Assembly (NCBI GenBank): GCA_025354565.1 | Contig: JANXMQ010000223.1 | Coordinates: forward strand, 1-56,311 | Source of the DNA: Akkermansiaceae bacterium | GTDB lineage: Bacteria > Verrucomicrobiota > Verrucomicrobiia > Verrucomicrobiales > Akkermansiaceae | DNA: 56,311 bases | Reading direction: 5' to 3' | Shown here: positions 8,377 through 17,140 of the stretch, piece after piece | Numbering within the stretch: the first letter of the stretch is position 1 | How the letters are laid out: each line of letters begins with the position of its first letter | The notes under the pieces: model-generated | What the model saw: only the letters and a program-made list of their open reading frames with translations | The model's database searches: none | What the model was told of the DNA's origin: nothing | Program-made: the position numbers and the translations under genes

Positions 8377-8383
8377 GCTTAAC
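8377..8383 (-). other. candidate attI or attC core site (GTTAAGC)
   Basis: On the minus strand these 7 bases read GTTAAGC, fitting the integron recombination consensus GTTRRRY, 23 bases before the bPH2 gene start. A full attC cannot be traced upstream (higher coordinates), so this may be a half-site left after the integrase side of the integron was lost. Confidence 0.5.
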
Positions 8384-8511
8384 ATGTTATTCGATGACGA
8401 GTCGTGATGTTTTACGACTGGTCGCATCGCAAACTGGTTTTTGCCGACTCATGGGTGGAAACTGCGTGACTCAGCGTTTTCCGGCAAGGATGAATTTGCC
8501 GGGGAGTAACG

Positions 8512-8698
8512 ACGGCGATCAAGCGAGGGGGAGCACACGCGCCCTCGCGTGTAGTTTTCGACGCCCTCGTCGAAAACGTGTGTTCCCAGTCATTGGATCT
8601 ATCTCTTATCTCAATGGAAATGCGTTCCAAACCTCAAAGGAAACTCAGCCGGAATGAGACGAGGGCGTCTCATTCGACACGCGAGGGCGCGTGTGCTC
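8512..8698. repeat. interspersed palindromic repeat, copy 1 (complete)
   Basis: Bases 8512-8652 recur almost exactly at 56172-56311. Within this copy a 22-base sequence at 8531-8552 is repeated in perfect inversion at 8677-8698, and each arm is itself a hairpin (ACACGCG-CCCT-CGCGTGT). Two more hairpins lie inside (GTTTTCGACG-CCCT-CGTCGAAAAC and GAGACG-AGGG-CGTCTC). The element has no coding capacity and looks like a MITE- or REP-type repeat. The remaining gap (8384-8511) holds only a small hairpin, CCGGCAA/TTGCCGG at 8481-8502. Confidence 0.85.
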
Positions 8699-8720
8699 GT
8701 AACCAAGAATCGATCCCGGC

Positions 8721-10190
8721 TTACTGCGGGATTTCGTTGAGGGTGTAGTAGGCTTCGGGGTGCCAGAGGGGTTGGCCGGTGGCGGAGGTGACGCCTTTGG
8801 GGTCGAGGTGGTGGATGTTGCCACGGACGAGGCCGGTGACGGTGAGGCGGACGGATTTCTTGTCCGGGGAGACGGTGGCGGCGGTGATTTGGGGGGTGGA
8901 CATATCGACGACGGGGCTGCCGTAGGTGTGTTGGAGGATGTAGGTGAAGGCGTCCATGGTGTAGCTGGCGGGGTTGCCAGCGGTGGCGGGATCGACGGGT
9001 TCGGTGAAGTTGAGAGTGAAGCCGTCGTGGTTGGCAGTCATGGTGAGGATCTCGAAGGGGGTTTTCCCGGTCCAGAGGCAGCGCTCGAAGGTGAAGGGCT
9101 TGGAGCCGCGTGAGGCCCAGCCGCGATTGGAGCCGCCGGTGAAGATGATGCCTGCTTCCTGATCCATGCGGACGGGGATGAGGCCGGCTTCAAAGCCTTG
9201 GAGGAAGTGGAAGACGGCTCCTTGGTAGAGGCCATTGACTTTCTCCAGACAGACGCGCTGGATCTCGGAGTGGGTTTGCTCGCCGACGTAGAGTTGGTTG
9301 GCCCAGGGGCCGAATTTCCCGTGAGTCATGTCGCAGGCGATGCCGGTAGGGGATTGGCCGACGATGCTGTGGGGGAAGACGACGGCGGGGGGGATGAAGG
9401 TGGGGAACTTGAGGCGCTCGGTGAGGACGCGGGAGGGTTCGCTGGGCTCGGGGGGGGCGGGGAGGTTGGCGAGGGTGTGGTATTTGTTACCGACGGGGTT
9501 GCCTTGGAAGGAGCCGGGCTTGAGCCACTTGAGGGAGGAGGAGCCGTTCCAGAGACCTTGGTTGTCGGTCATGAAGGTGTCGCCTTCTGCATTGAAGCCG
9601 ATGCCGCCGGGGGAGCGAAGGCCGGAGCAGGTGGGGATCATTTTTCCCTCGGGGGTGATGCGCATGGCCCAGCCGCGCCAGTTCGACCCGGCGGAGGCGG
9701 AGCCGGTGAGGCAGAGGGCGAGCCAGACATCGCCGTTTTTGTCGGGCGGGGTGCTGAAGGCGAATTCGTGGTAGTCGCCATTGATGCCCCAGTCGGCGCA
9801 GATGGTTTCAAAGGTGTCGGCGGTGCCTTTGCCGGTGGAGTCTTTGATGCGGGTGAATTCGTCGCGCTGGCTGAGGTAGAGTGAGCCGTCTTTGCAATAC
9901 ATGCCGAGCGGCTCGTGGAGGCCGCTGGTGAATTTTTTCCAAGTGACTTTGGAGAGGTCGCTGCCGTAGGCGCCGGAGCAGATCCAGAGGTCGCCACGGC
10001 GGGTGGCGACGGCGACTTGCTGGTCGGGCATGAGGGCGATGGAGCTGATTTCCATGACCTCGCCGGGTGGGAGGGGGATCTCCTCGCGGCGGTAGTAATC
10101 GGATTGCGGGGCGGTCTGGGTGGTCTTGGGGGCCGGCTTGGCGGCGTGGCCGAGGGTGACGGTGAGGAGGAGGGCGGGAAGGATGCGCAT
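8721..10190 (-). CDS. exported beta-propeller protein, PQQ-dehydrogenase-like
   Basis: The 489-residue protein starts with a signal peptide (MRILPALLLTVTLGHAA). Repeated blade-like segments (ISSIALMPDQQVAVATRRGD, SGLHEPLGMYCKDG, GLRSPGGIGFNAEGDTFMTD) match the six-bladed propeller of soluble sugar-dehydrogenase-like proteins common in verrucomicrobia. The C-terminus (about 390-489) is a beta-sandwich-like tail. The frame stays open upstream of 10190, but that part is only the antisense-frame shadow of the next gene, so the ATG at 10190 before the signal peptide is chosen. It is the second gene after a cytochrome c/PA14 protein, 50 bases downstream. A joint role in periplasmic oxidation of a carbohydrate is inference; PQQ-binding residues were not verified. 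Confidence 0.82.
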   Translation of the reverse strand: MRILPALLLTVTLGHAAKPAPKTTQTAPQSDYYRREEIPLPPGEVMEISSIALMPDQQVAVATRRGDLWICSGAYGSDLSKVTWKKFTSGLHEPLGMYCKDGSLYLSQRDEFTRIKDSTGKGTADTFETICADWGINGDYHEFAFSTPPDKNGDVWLALCLTGSASAGSNWRGWAMRITPEGKMIPTCSGLRSPGGIGFNAEGDTFMTDNQGLWNGSSSLKWLKPGSFQGNPVGNKYHTLANLPAPPEPSEPSRVLTERLKFPTFIPPAVVFPHSIVGQSPTGIACDMTHGKFGPWANQLYVGEQTHSEIQRVCLEKVNGLYQGAVFHFLQGFEAGLIPVRMDQEAGIIFTGGSNRGWASRGSKPFTFERCLWTGKTPFEILTMTANHDGFTLNFTEPVDPATAGNPASYTMDAFTYILQHTYGSPVVDMSTPQITAATVSPDKKSVRLTVTGLVRGNIHHLDPKGVTSATGQPLWHPEAYYTLNEIPQ

Positions 10191-10240
10191 TTGGGGAAGG
10201 GGATGGGGGTTCGGGCGAAATGAATTTCGCGGTCCGTGGG

Positions 10241-11722
10241 TTATTTCCAGTGGTAGGTGAGGGTGGCGGGTTTGCCGGGGGCGAGGGTGAGGGTGGACTT
10301 GCCGCTGCTGGTTTGGATTTGAGCGCCGGTGGCTTGGACGGTAAATTTGTCGCCGAAGCTGAGGGTCTGGCCTTGCTGGGTGGCATTTTCCCCAACGAGT
10401 AGGGTGAGTGTGCCGCCGCTGGCGGTGAGGGTGCGGACGAGGGTGCTGGCGCTGGGTTTCCAGGAGTCGAGGAGGGTTTGCTCGCCGATTTTGACGGAGA
10501 AGGTGGGATTGCCAGCGGCGTCGAGTTTGTAGCCTTTGAAGCGGGCGCTCTCTGGCAGGGCGGGGGAGGTGGAGAGTTTTACGACGTTTTCTCCGGCGGG
10601 GGGCTCGTTGCCGATGCCGCGGTCGGTCCAGTGGTGACCGGCATCCATGAAGGCACCGGTCCAGACGAGTTCCGGGGCGAAGTGGTCTGCGGAGTAGGCG
10701 AGATTGACGCCGCCGGGGAAGCCGAAGCCGATGGAGCGGGCGGAGACGCCGGTGATGAAGTTCCGGTAGAAAATGGCGTGGTCCGGGGCGGGAACGAGAG
10801 GGATGGGTGGGTGATTGGCGTGCGCGGGGCCTGCGGTTTTCCCCTGGCCTTGATCTTCGCTGAGCCATTTCCAATCCTTGGCGTCTGGGCCTTTCCAACC
10901 GAGGGCGAGTCCTTTGTTACTGGCGAGTTGGAAATACTCGATGCGGATGGGGTGTGAGCCTTTGGTGAGTTTGACTTTGCCTTGTTTGGCTCGGCTGCCG
11001 TTCATGGGGCCGATGCTGTTGATTTCGGCAAGGGTCTTGCTGTCGAGGATGAGGCGTGCGCCGTCGTCGGCATCAAGGGTGAAAGTATAATTACCGTCGG
11101 TGGGGGCGTCGAAGCTGGCGGTCCAGACGATGCCGAAGTTGGTGGGTTTGGTGTTTTTGCTGACAGTGATGATGCCGGTTTGCTCTTCCTCAGTGCTGTC
11201 AGGCTTGAGCTTGGAGAAGTCCGGGAGTGTCTGCCAAGCACCGGAATAATAGCTGGAGACGACGTGGCTGAGGGCGGTGGCTTCGAGGGGCAGCGGGTGG
11301 AGTTTGAGGATTTCCTCGGCGCTCCATGGCGTGGCGCGGCTGGCAGTGGCGGCGCGGGCAGCTTTGACTTGGGCGGGGGTGATGGCGCTCCCGGAATTTC
11401 CCCATGAACTGCGGACGTAGGTGAGGATGGCGGCGAGGTTTTCGTCGGTGATGGCGGCACCTTGGGGCGGCATGGCGAGGTTGAAGCTTTTGCCGAGGAC
11501 GTTGACGGGGCCTTCGAGGCCGTGGAGGGCGATTTTGATGGCGCGCTGGCCGTCGCCTAACAGCCATGGGCTGCCAGCGAGTGGGGGGAAGGTGCCGCCG
11601 GTGGCACCTTTGCCATCTAGCCCGTGACAGGCGGAGCAGGAGGCGGTGAAAAGTTGGCCGCCATCTTGGGCGGAGGCGGCGGCTGCGAGGGCGCAGAGGA
11701 GTGGCAGGAGGCGGTGGAGCAT
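10241..11722 (-). CDS. exported cytochrome c with PA14 domain
   Basis: The 493-residue protein has a signal peptide (1-18), then a class I cytochrome c with CSACH at 29-33 and a likely distal Met84 (NLAMPPQG). A PA14 domain follows at roughly 155-290 (DGNYTFTLDADDGARLILD). The rest, about 300-493, is an unassigned beta-rich region that includes GFGFPGGVNLAYSADHFAPE. PA14 usually binds carbohydrate, so the fusion puts an electron carrier on a sugar-binding module in the periplasm. It precedes the propeller protein in an apparent two-gene operon, suggesting electron transfer between them. Neither the electron donor nor the substrate can be read from the sequence. Confidence 0.83.
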   Translation of the reverse strand: MLHRLLPLLCALAAAASAQDGGQLFTASCSACHGLDGKGATGGTFPPLAGSPWLLGDGQRAIKIALHGLEGPVNVLGKSFNLAMPPQGAAITDENLAAILTYVRSSWGNSGSAITPAQVKAARAATASRATPWSAEEILKLHPLPLEATALSHVVSSYYSGAWQTLPDFSKLKPDSTEEEQTGIITVSKNTKPTNFGIVWTASFDAPTDGNYTFTLDADDGARLILDSKTLAEINSIGPMNGSRAKQGKVKLTKGSHPIRIEYFQLASNKGLALGWKGPDAKDWKWLSEDQGQGKTAGPAHANHPPIPLVPAPDHAIFYRNFITGVSARSIGFGFPGGVNLAYSADHFAPELVWTGAFMDAGHHWTDRGIGNEPPAGENVVKLSTSPALPESARFKGYKLDAAGNPTFSVKIGEQTLLDSWKPSASTLVRTLTASGGTLTLLVGENATQQGQTLSFGDKFTVQATGAQIQTSSGKSTLTLAPGKPATLTYHWK

Positions 11723-11785
11723 CGGGTGTAGGAGACGGGGTGTGGGGCGGGAATTTATCGGATTTTTCGCGGATGTTGAATGAAT

Positions 11786-13060
11786 TCAGGGTTTCCGCAG
11801 GGCGGCATAATGGTGTGATAGACCGGTAGCGACGGCATCGGCGTATTCGCGAAAAATGGAAGGTCGCATGGTTCCGGCGATTTCCCGGAGCCCTTCGTAA
11901 TCGCCAGCCTGGATGCGGGCGTAGGCGGTGGTGGAGTTCATGACGTAGGGTTCCATGAAAATGACCGGGCAGTCGTAGAGGCGATTTGCGAGGAGATTGC
12001 GCGCCCAGAGGTAGGGATTTCCTTGGATGGGGCGGACGTTGGTGGATTGCGGCGGGTATTGATAGGGAGGTAGGCCGGTGATCGTGACAAAGCTCTTGGC
12101 AAGGCTGGTGCTGATGGCGATTTCCTCCTCCTGACTGCGTTGAAGGAGCTTATGCAAGAGGGCGAAACGCTGATCGGCGAGGGCGATCTCGTCATCATCG
12201 TAAGCACCATTCACGAGGAAATGTAGGTGGTTGTGGTCGGTTAGGATTGGGTTGTTAGGATTGCCCCAACCCTCGGCATTGAAGTGGAGGCAGAGCACGA
12301 GATCGGGCTTGATGATCTGATTGACGAGATCGGCGCGGGCGCGGATTTCCGCCGTGCGGTAGAACAGGCGCTCGGCGTATTTCTCACGGGCCTCCGGGGT
12401 GGTTGAAGCCTCGGCAAGCGCGAGCAGCGAGGCTGGGCGGAGCGGGGTGACGGGGGCGTTTTTTTCTCTAACGAGTGAGGCGGTGGCACCGAGGGCTTCG
12501 AGGCGGGGCTTGAGCAGATACGCGACTTGGAGCGTCATGTCGCCCTCGCAGACTGGCTTGCCGGAACCTAGCACGAACCAGCGTTCCTCCATCTTCGCCC
12601 ACTCACCGCCGATGTGGCCGGGGTCGATGGCGATGCGGATTCCTGCCAGCGGCTTTGCCAGGGTGCTGGCTGGTAGCTCGGCCGCTGTTTTCCAATGCCG
12701 TGGGGCGGGGGTGGTGGCTGTGGACGGTGAGAAGCGGAGGTGAAAAATCTCATTCGAGGCTTCCGATCCGGTCTTGATGCGGGCCTCGGACGTGGTGATT
12801 TCGATGAAATTTTTCCATTTTTCGCCAGTCGTAAAAACGGTGCTGATGAGGCGCTCGAAGTCCTCTCCGGAGATTGTGTTTTGAAACGGCTCCAAGACCG
12901 ACCAGTCTGGCCGTGAGGCGAGCATGGAGAGGTCTCGTGTCACGCTAGGTGTCGGGCTGGAGGGCGGGGTTTTCGGTCGAAAAAACGCTGACCTGTAAGC
13001 GATCCCGGCGATGCCGAGAATAAGCAGCAAGGTGAGCGTGAGCTTGAAGTTTTTGGACAT
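11786..13060 (-). CDS. N-acetylmuramoyl-L-alanine amidase (Amidase_3)
   Basis: The 424-residue protein has an N-terminal membrane anchor or signal (KLTLTLLLILGIAGIAY) and a linker region to about 140. An Amidase_3 catalytic domain follows: zinc ligands are expected in IAIDPGHIGG (His), CEGDMTLQ (Glu) and LCLHFNAEG (His). This family hydrolyses the amide between muramic acid and the stem peptide. The domain carries an insertion between the Glu and second His motifs and a long C-terminal part (NVRPIQGNPYLWARNL...FMEPYVMNS) that departs from short AmiC-type enzymes. It stands alone, divergent from the ymdB-like gene 77 bases away. Confidence 0.85.
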   Translation of the reverse strand: MSKNFKLTLTLLLILGIAGIAYRSAFFRPKTPPSSPTPSVTRDLSMLASRPDWSVLEPFQNTISGEDFERLISTVFTTGEKWKNFIEITTSEARIKTGSEASNEIFHLRFSPSTATTPAPRHWKTAAELPASTLAKPLAGIRIAIDPGHIGGEWAKMEERWFVLGSGKPVCEGDMTLQVAYLLKPRLEALGATASLVREKNAPVTPLRPASLLALAEASTTPEAREKYAERLFYRTAEIRARADLVNQIIKPDLVLCLHFNAEGWGNPNNPILTDHNHLHFLVNGAYDDDEIALADQRFALLHKLLQRSQEEEIAISTSLAKSFVTITGLPPYQYPPQSTNVRPIQGNPYLWARNLLANRLYDCPVIFMEPYVMNSTTAYARIQAGDYEGLREIAGTMRPSIFREYADAVATGLSHHYAALRKP

Positions 13061-13137
13061 TCGGGAAATAGGATTGTCGGAAGGGCGGGGAAGTTGGAGG
13101 ATTGCGTGGAGGCGGATTCACCGCTTGATTTCACACC

Positions 13138-13959
13138 ATGTCTCTAATTCGTATTTTATTTCTGGGTGATGTTGTCGGCGAGCCTGGACGCAAAGCTGTC
13201 ATCGAACAACTGCCATTGCTGAAACAGTCGGCGGGCCTCGATTTTTGCATCGTGAATGGGGAAAATGCGGCTGGCGGGAAGGGGATCACCCCGCGGATTG
13301 CCATTGACCTCTTGCGGGCGGGTGCGGCGGTGATCACGACCGGCGACCACGTCTGGGATCAACAGGAAATTGTCGATTATTTCCCGACCGAGCCACGGTT
13401 GTTGAGGCCGCTGAATTACCCGGAAGGCACGCCGGGCAACGGCAGCGTGGTCTTGGAAACCGCGAAGGGCCGGATTGGGGTGATCCAAGTGCAGGGTCGG
13501 TCGTTCATCCAGCCGCCGCTGGAAAATCCCTTTCTGGCGATGGAAAAGGAAGTGGCGCGGCTGCGGGAGGAGGGGGTGACTGCTCTGGTGGTGGACATTC
13601 ACGCAGAGACGACCAGTGAGAAAATCGCCATGGGGCGGATGCTCGACGGGAAAGTTTCGCTGGTCGTCGGCACGCACACCCATGTGCAGACGGCCGATGA
13701 GTGCATTTTTCCCGGAGGCACCGGTTATCTAACCGACGCCGGGATGTGCGGGCCGGACGAGTCCGTGCTGGGGCGGAGCATCGAATCCGTGGTGTGGCGG
13801 TTCAAATCTGGGATGCCCACCCGATTTCCCATCGCTAAGGGACCGGTTAGGTTGTGTGGCGTGATCGTCGATGTGGATTCGGATACGGGTCGTTGCAGGG
13901 CAATCAAGAGGCTCTCGCTGTTGCTGCCGGATGAGGCGCTCCAGAGGCACCAGGATTGA
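13138..13959 (+). CDS. ymdB: YmdB family metallophosphoesterase
   Basis: The 273-residue cytoplasmic protein carries all motifs of the TIGR00282/YmdB family: FLGDVVG, IVNGENAAGG, TTGDHVWDQ, VDIHAE and VGTHTHVQTADE. These residues bind a di-metal centre. Family members in Bacillus and Deinococcus are phosphodiesterases acting on 2',3'-cyclic mononucleotides. The length is typical and the start (ATG at 13138) gives the standard N-terminus. In many bacteria the gene follows rny; here rny is not adjacent. The gene is monocistronic, because the next genes are on the other strand and decayed. Confidence 0.93.
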   Translation: MSLIRILFLGDVVGEPGRKAVIEQLPLLKQSAGLDFCIVNGENAAGGKGITPRIAIDLLRAGAAVITTGDHVWDQQEIVDYFPTEPRLLRPLNYPEGTPGNGSVVLETAKGRIGVIQVQGRSFIQPPLENPFLAMEKEVARLREEGVTALVVDIHAETTSEKIAMGRMLDGKVSLVVGTHTHVQTADECIFPGGTGYLTDAGMCGPDESVLGRSIESVVWRFKSGMPTRFPIAKGPVRLCGVIVDVDSDTGRCRAIKRLSLLLPDEALQRHQD

Positions 13960-13983
13960 AATTGGGAAAGCCACTGAATGAAA

Positions 13984-14559
13984 TCAGGCGGCAGTCGTGG
14001 TTGCTCTGCGGCGGCGGAAGAGTAAGAGTGAGCCGAGGCTGGCAAGCAGTGCGGAGGAAGTTTCAGGAACGATGGTGACCATGCCGTTGGTGGCATCGAA
14101 AGTCGCCGACTGACCGGCACCTAGACCAGAGAAGTTCAGATTCGAGAAGTTGCCTGAGTAGCCACTCACGAAGTCGAAAATCGTGACAGTGGAGTTCGTG
14201 TAGGTTTCACTGGGGTCAAATAAGAGGTTCAGGGTTCCACCGAAGCTCACCGTGCCCGAGGTGCTTTGTGCGAGGTCGAAGGTGTTGGCGCTCAACGAGG
14301 CGGTGGTGAACTCGAAATTGGAAACCGAACTTGAGCTGAGGATGAGGGCATCGGCGAAAGTCACCGTGCCGGGCGAGTTACCGATGGCGAGCGTGCCGGA
14401 ATTGACGGTGGTGACACCGAAGTAAGTATTGGCGGCACTCAGGGTGGTGATGCCAGTGCCGGACTGATTCAGCGCACCATTGCCGCTGATGACGCCAGCG
14501 AGGGTATTGGCATTCGCACCATTGGCGGTCAAGGTGCCGCTGTTGGCGATCCAGGACAT
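13984..14559 (-). pseudogene. beheaded autotransporter-repeat protein with PEP-CTERM-like anchor
   Basis: The 191-residue frame contains one autotransporter-associated beta-strand repeat (GTLTANGANANTLAGVISGNG, then TTLSAANTYFGVTTVNSGTL) and a C-terminal sorting signal. The signal is VPETSS, a hydrophobic helix and RRRR, the PEP-CTERM/exosortase type used by verrucomicrobia. There is no signal peptide, and the apparent ATG at 14559 lies inside the terminal repeat of an IS remnant. The 5' part of the gene has therefore been lost and only the tail of a surface protein remains. Sequence beyond the IS remnant does not continue the gene. An exosortase is not encoded in the window. Confidence 0.75.
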
Positions 14560-14962
14560 CTACATTTGACGTAGGCCGATGATGGATTCGAGGTAGGCCG
14601 GATCGAGGGCGGCGAAGACGCGCAGAAAGGTGTTGCCGCAGGGAATGCCGCCGGGCAGCGCGATCCATTTTTCAGCTAGGCTTCACGCACCCTGGCGAAA
14701 CGAACAAAATCCTCGCAGGTGTCCATGCCGCAAAGGATCGCGCAAAGGGCGATGAAGAGGATGGAGCCGAATGGATGGCGGGTCGCGTTGCCAGAGCGCG
14801 GATCTTCGATGACATCGAACATTTCAAGACCCTCGGGGAGTCCGCGGCGGAAATCGATGGTGGATTGGGTGAGGTTCGGGGTGGCCATTCGGCCCCAATA
14901 AATCAAACAACCGTTTGGTGTAAGCATTGATTGCTAGCGACATTTCAAATGTAAATGCCCTG
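14552..14962. mobile_element. internally deleted ISAs1-family insertion sequence
   Basis: Terminal 18-base inverted repeats, CAGGACATCTACATTTGA at 14552-14569 and the complement of CAGGGCATTTACATTTGA at 14945-14962, differ at two positions. They enclose 411 bases holding only the first part of an ISAs1-type transposase; full elements of this family are about 1.2-1.4 kb. No clear target-site duplication flanks it (left TTGGCGATC, right TGATATCTC), which fits adjacent deletion of the neighbouring gene. Confidence 0.8.
14560..14927 (-). pseudogene. ISAs1-type transposase, N-terminal remnant
   Basis: The frame starts at 14927 and encodes the N-terminal DDE_Tnp_1-associated segment of ISAs1 transposases (MFDVIEDPRSGNATRHP, ILFIALCAILCGMDTCEDF). 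After FARVREA an in-frame TAG replaces the expected Trp and one base is missing. The frame then resumes as EKWIALPGGIPCGNTFLRVF and ends AYLESIIGLRQM-stop at 14560. The catalytic DDE region is absent. With a stop, a frameshift and a deletion, it cannot encode a working transposase, although it could be mobilised in trans. Confidence 0.85.
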
Positions 14963-15192
14963 TGATATCTCCCTCATTATATTGCGAGTTTGACGCTTAA
15001 GAAATCAAGCTGGGATTTCTGAAATTTCATATCCTATTTCTCCCGCAATATCCGTAAGCTGTGAATGCTGGAGGTAAGGGATGAATAACGATGGCCGCGA
15101 GACTGGTGAATTGCTAGATGCTTTCTTGCCACAACGCTAAGGTCCACATTTTCAATGGATTTGGATAAATTCTCTTTTCGTCGAGATTTTTT
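14963..15192. other. AT-rich intergenic region, no gene seen
   Basis: No open frame, tRNA or repeat was recognised here. The stretch is more AT-rich than its surroundings and separates the IS remnant from the strong promoter of the tRNA-Thr/tuf operon. It could hold upstream promoter elements. Confidence 0.5.
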
Positions 15193-15220
15193 TTGACAGG
15201 GGGGGCGACTTTGCTACTGT
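15193..15220 (+). promoter_or_regulatory. strong promoter of the tRNA-Thr-tuf operon
   Basis: TTGACA (15193-15198) and TACTGT (15215-15220) are separated by 16 bases, with TGC directly before the -10 as in extended -10 promoters. An 8-T run lies directly upstream. It points at tRNA-Thr and tuf and shares its -10 region with the candidate promoter at 30332-30359. Confidence 0.65.
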
Positions 15221-15329
15221 CCCGCCGCTCTTCCCCACAACCACTCAGGGGTGCCGCGTCCAGTCTCGCTAACAGAGAACGGTCGCGGTGTTTTTGTCGG
15301 GTCGAAGGGGGAGCGAAACATTCAAGATT

Positions 15330-15404
<75 letters not shown>

Positions 15405-15454
15405 GGGCGTCCACGAAAAAATCTCAACAGTCTCAAGCAGAACAACAAACCACC

Positions 15455-16639
<1,185 letters not shown>

Positions 16640-16736
16640 AAAATTAAGGGCTTTGATTTCCGCCCACAAGCGGGAAGCCAAAGCTAGAATCAGGGGCATC
16701 CCGGTCAACCACGGGCTGCCCTCGATTCGCCTCAAA

Positions 16737-16812
16737 ACGGCAGTAGTTCAATTGGTAGAGCATCGGTCTCCAAAACCGAGTGTTGGGGGTTCAAGTCCCT
16801 CCTGCCGTGCCA
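16737..16812 (+). tRNA. tRNA-Trp (CCA)
   Basis: Acceptor ACGGCAG/CTGCCGT, D-stem GTTC/GAGC, anticodon stem TCGGT/ACCGA with loop CTCCAAA (anticodon CCA), and T-arm GGGGG-TTCAAGT-CCCTC with one G-T pair. The discriminator is G, and the CCA end is encoded. It precedes secE, the classical bacterial order. Confidence 0.97.
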
Positions 16813-16845
16813 CTTTCCATTCCAGTTTCATCGTCAAGCGACATC

Positions 16846-17097
16846 ATGTTTTCCAAAATTTCAAATTTCCTGGGCGAGGTAAAAGGCGAGCTCCGTAAAG
16901 CAAGCTGGCCGTGGGAATCAGACCCGAAAATCAAGGGGCTAAAGAAATATAAGGAACTGGTGGACTCGACCGTCGTCGTCCTGATTGCAGTGATCCTGCT
17001 TGCGGGCTTCGTCCAATTCTGGGATTTCTTCCACGTCCAAATCGTTGGCTTCCTCAATGTTTTGGCGGATTACCTATTCACTCGTGGCAACGGCTAA
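16846..17097 (+). CDS. secE: preprotein translocase subunit SecE
   Basis: The 83-residue protein has the short-SecE layout: an amphipathic N-terminal helix (FLGEVKGELRKASWPW), then one membrane helix (TVVVLIAVILLAGFVQFWDFF). SecE clamps SecY in the translocon. The ATG at 16846 fits the family; the longer frame to 16780 overlaps the tRNA-Trp 3' half. It is followed by nusG 43 bases later, as in most bacteria. Confidence 0.95.
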   Translation: MFSKISNFLGEVKGELRKASWPWESDPKIKGLKKYKELVDSTVVVLIAVILLAGFVQFWDFFHVQIVGFLNVLADYLFTRGNG

Positions 17098-17140
17098 ACC
17101 GTTGACCTCTTCGTTTCACTCCATCTCCGACCGACCTGTC

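Larger units (their letters stand above)
6058..8383 (-). mobile_element. integron cassette array without integrase (CALIN)
   Basis: Three attC-like sites (6058-6116, 6783-6908, 7512-7631) and a fourth core site (7 bases at 8377-8383) bracket three gene cassettes. All genes read on the minus strand in the same orientation as the attC sites, each ending 10-26 bases before its attC. Two sites share GCCTAAC...GTTAGGC ends and an internal GCTCCGCGGTC/GCTGAGCTTGG region, which is the hallmark of attC recombination sites. No tyrosine recombinase of the IntI type is encoded anywhere in the window, so this is an attC cluster lacking an integrase. The contents are a transporter, a toxin-antitoxin pair and a zinc-ribbon membrane protein. 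Confidence 0.85.

Noticed and set aside
10191-10898. N-terminal 236-codon extension of the propeller gene
   Set aside because: Arg/Pro-rich sequence in the antisense-like shadow of the cytochrome/PA14 gene; the signal peptide at 10190 defines the real start.
14378-14668. 96-codon frame overlapping the IS and autotransporter remnants
   Set aside because: It is a third-frame reading through two unrelated broken genes and has no family likeness.
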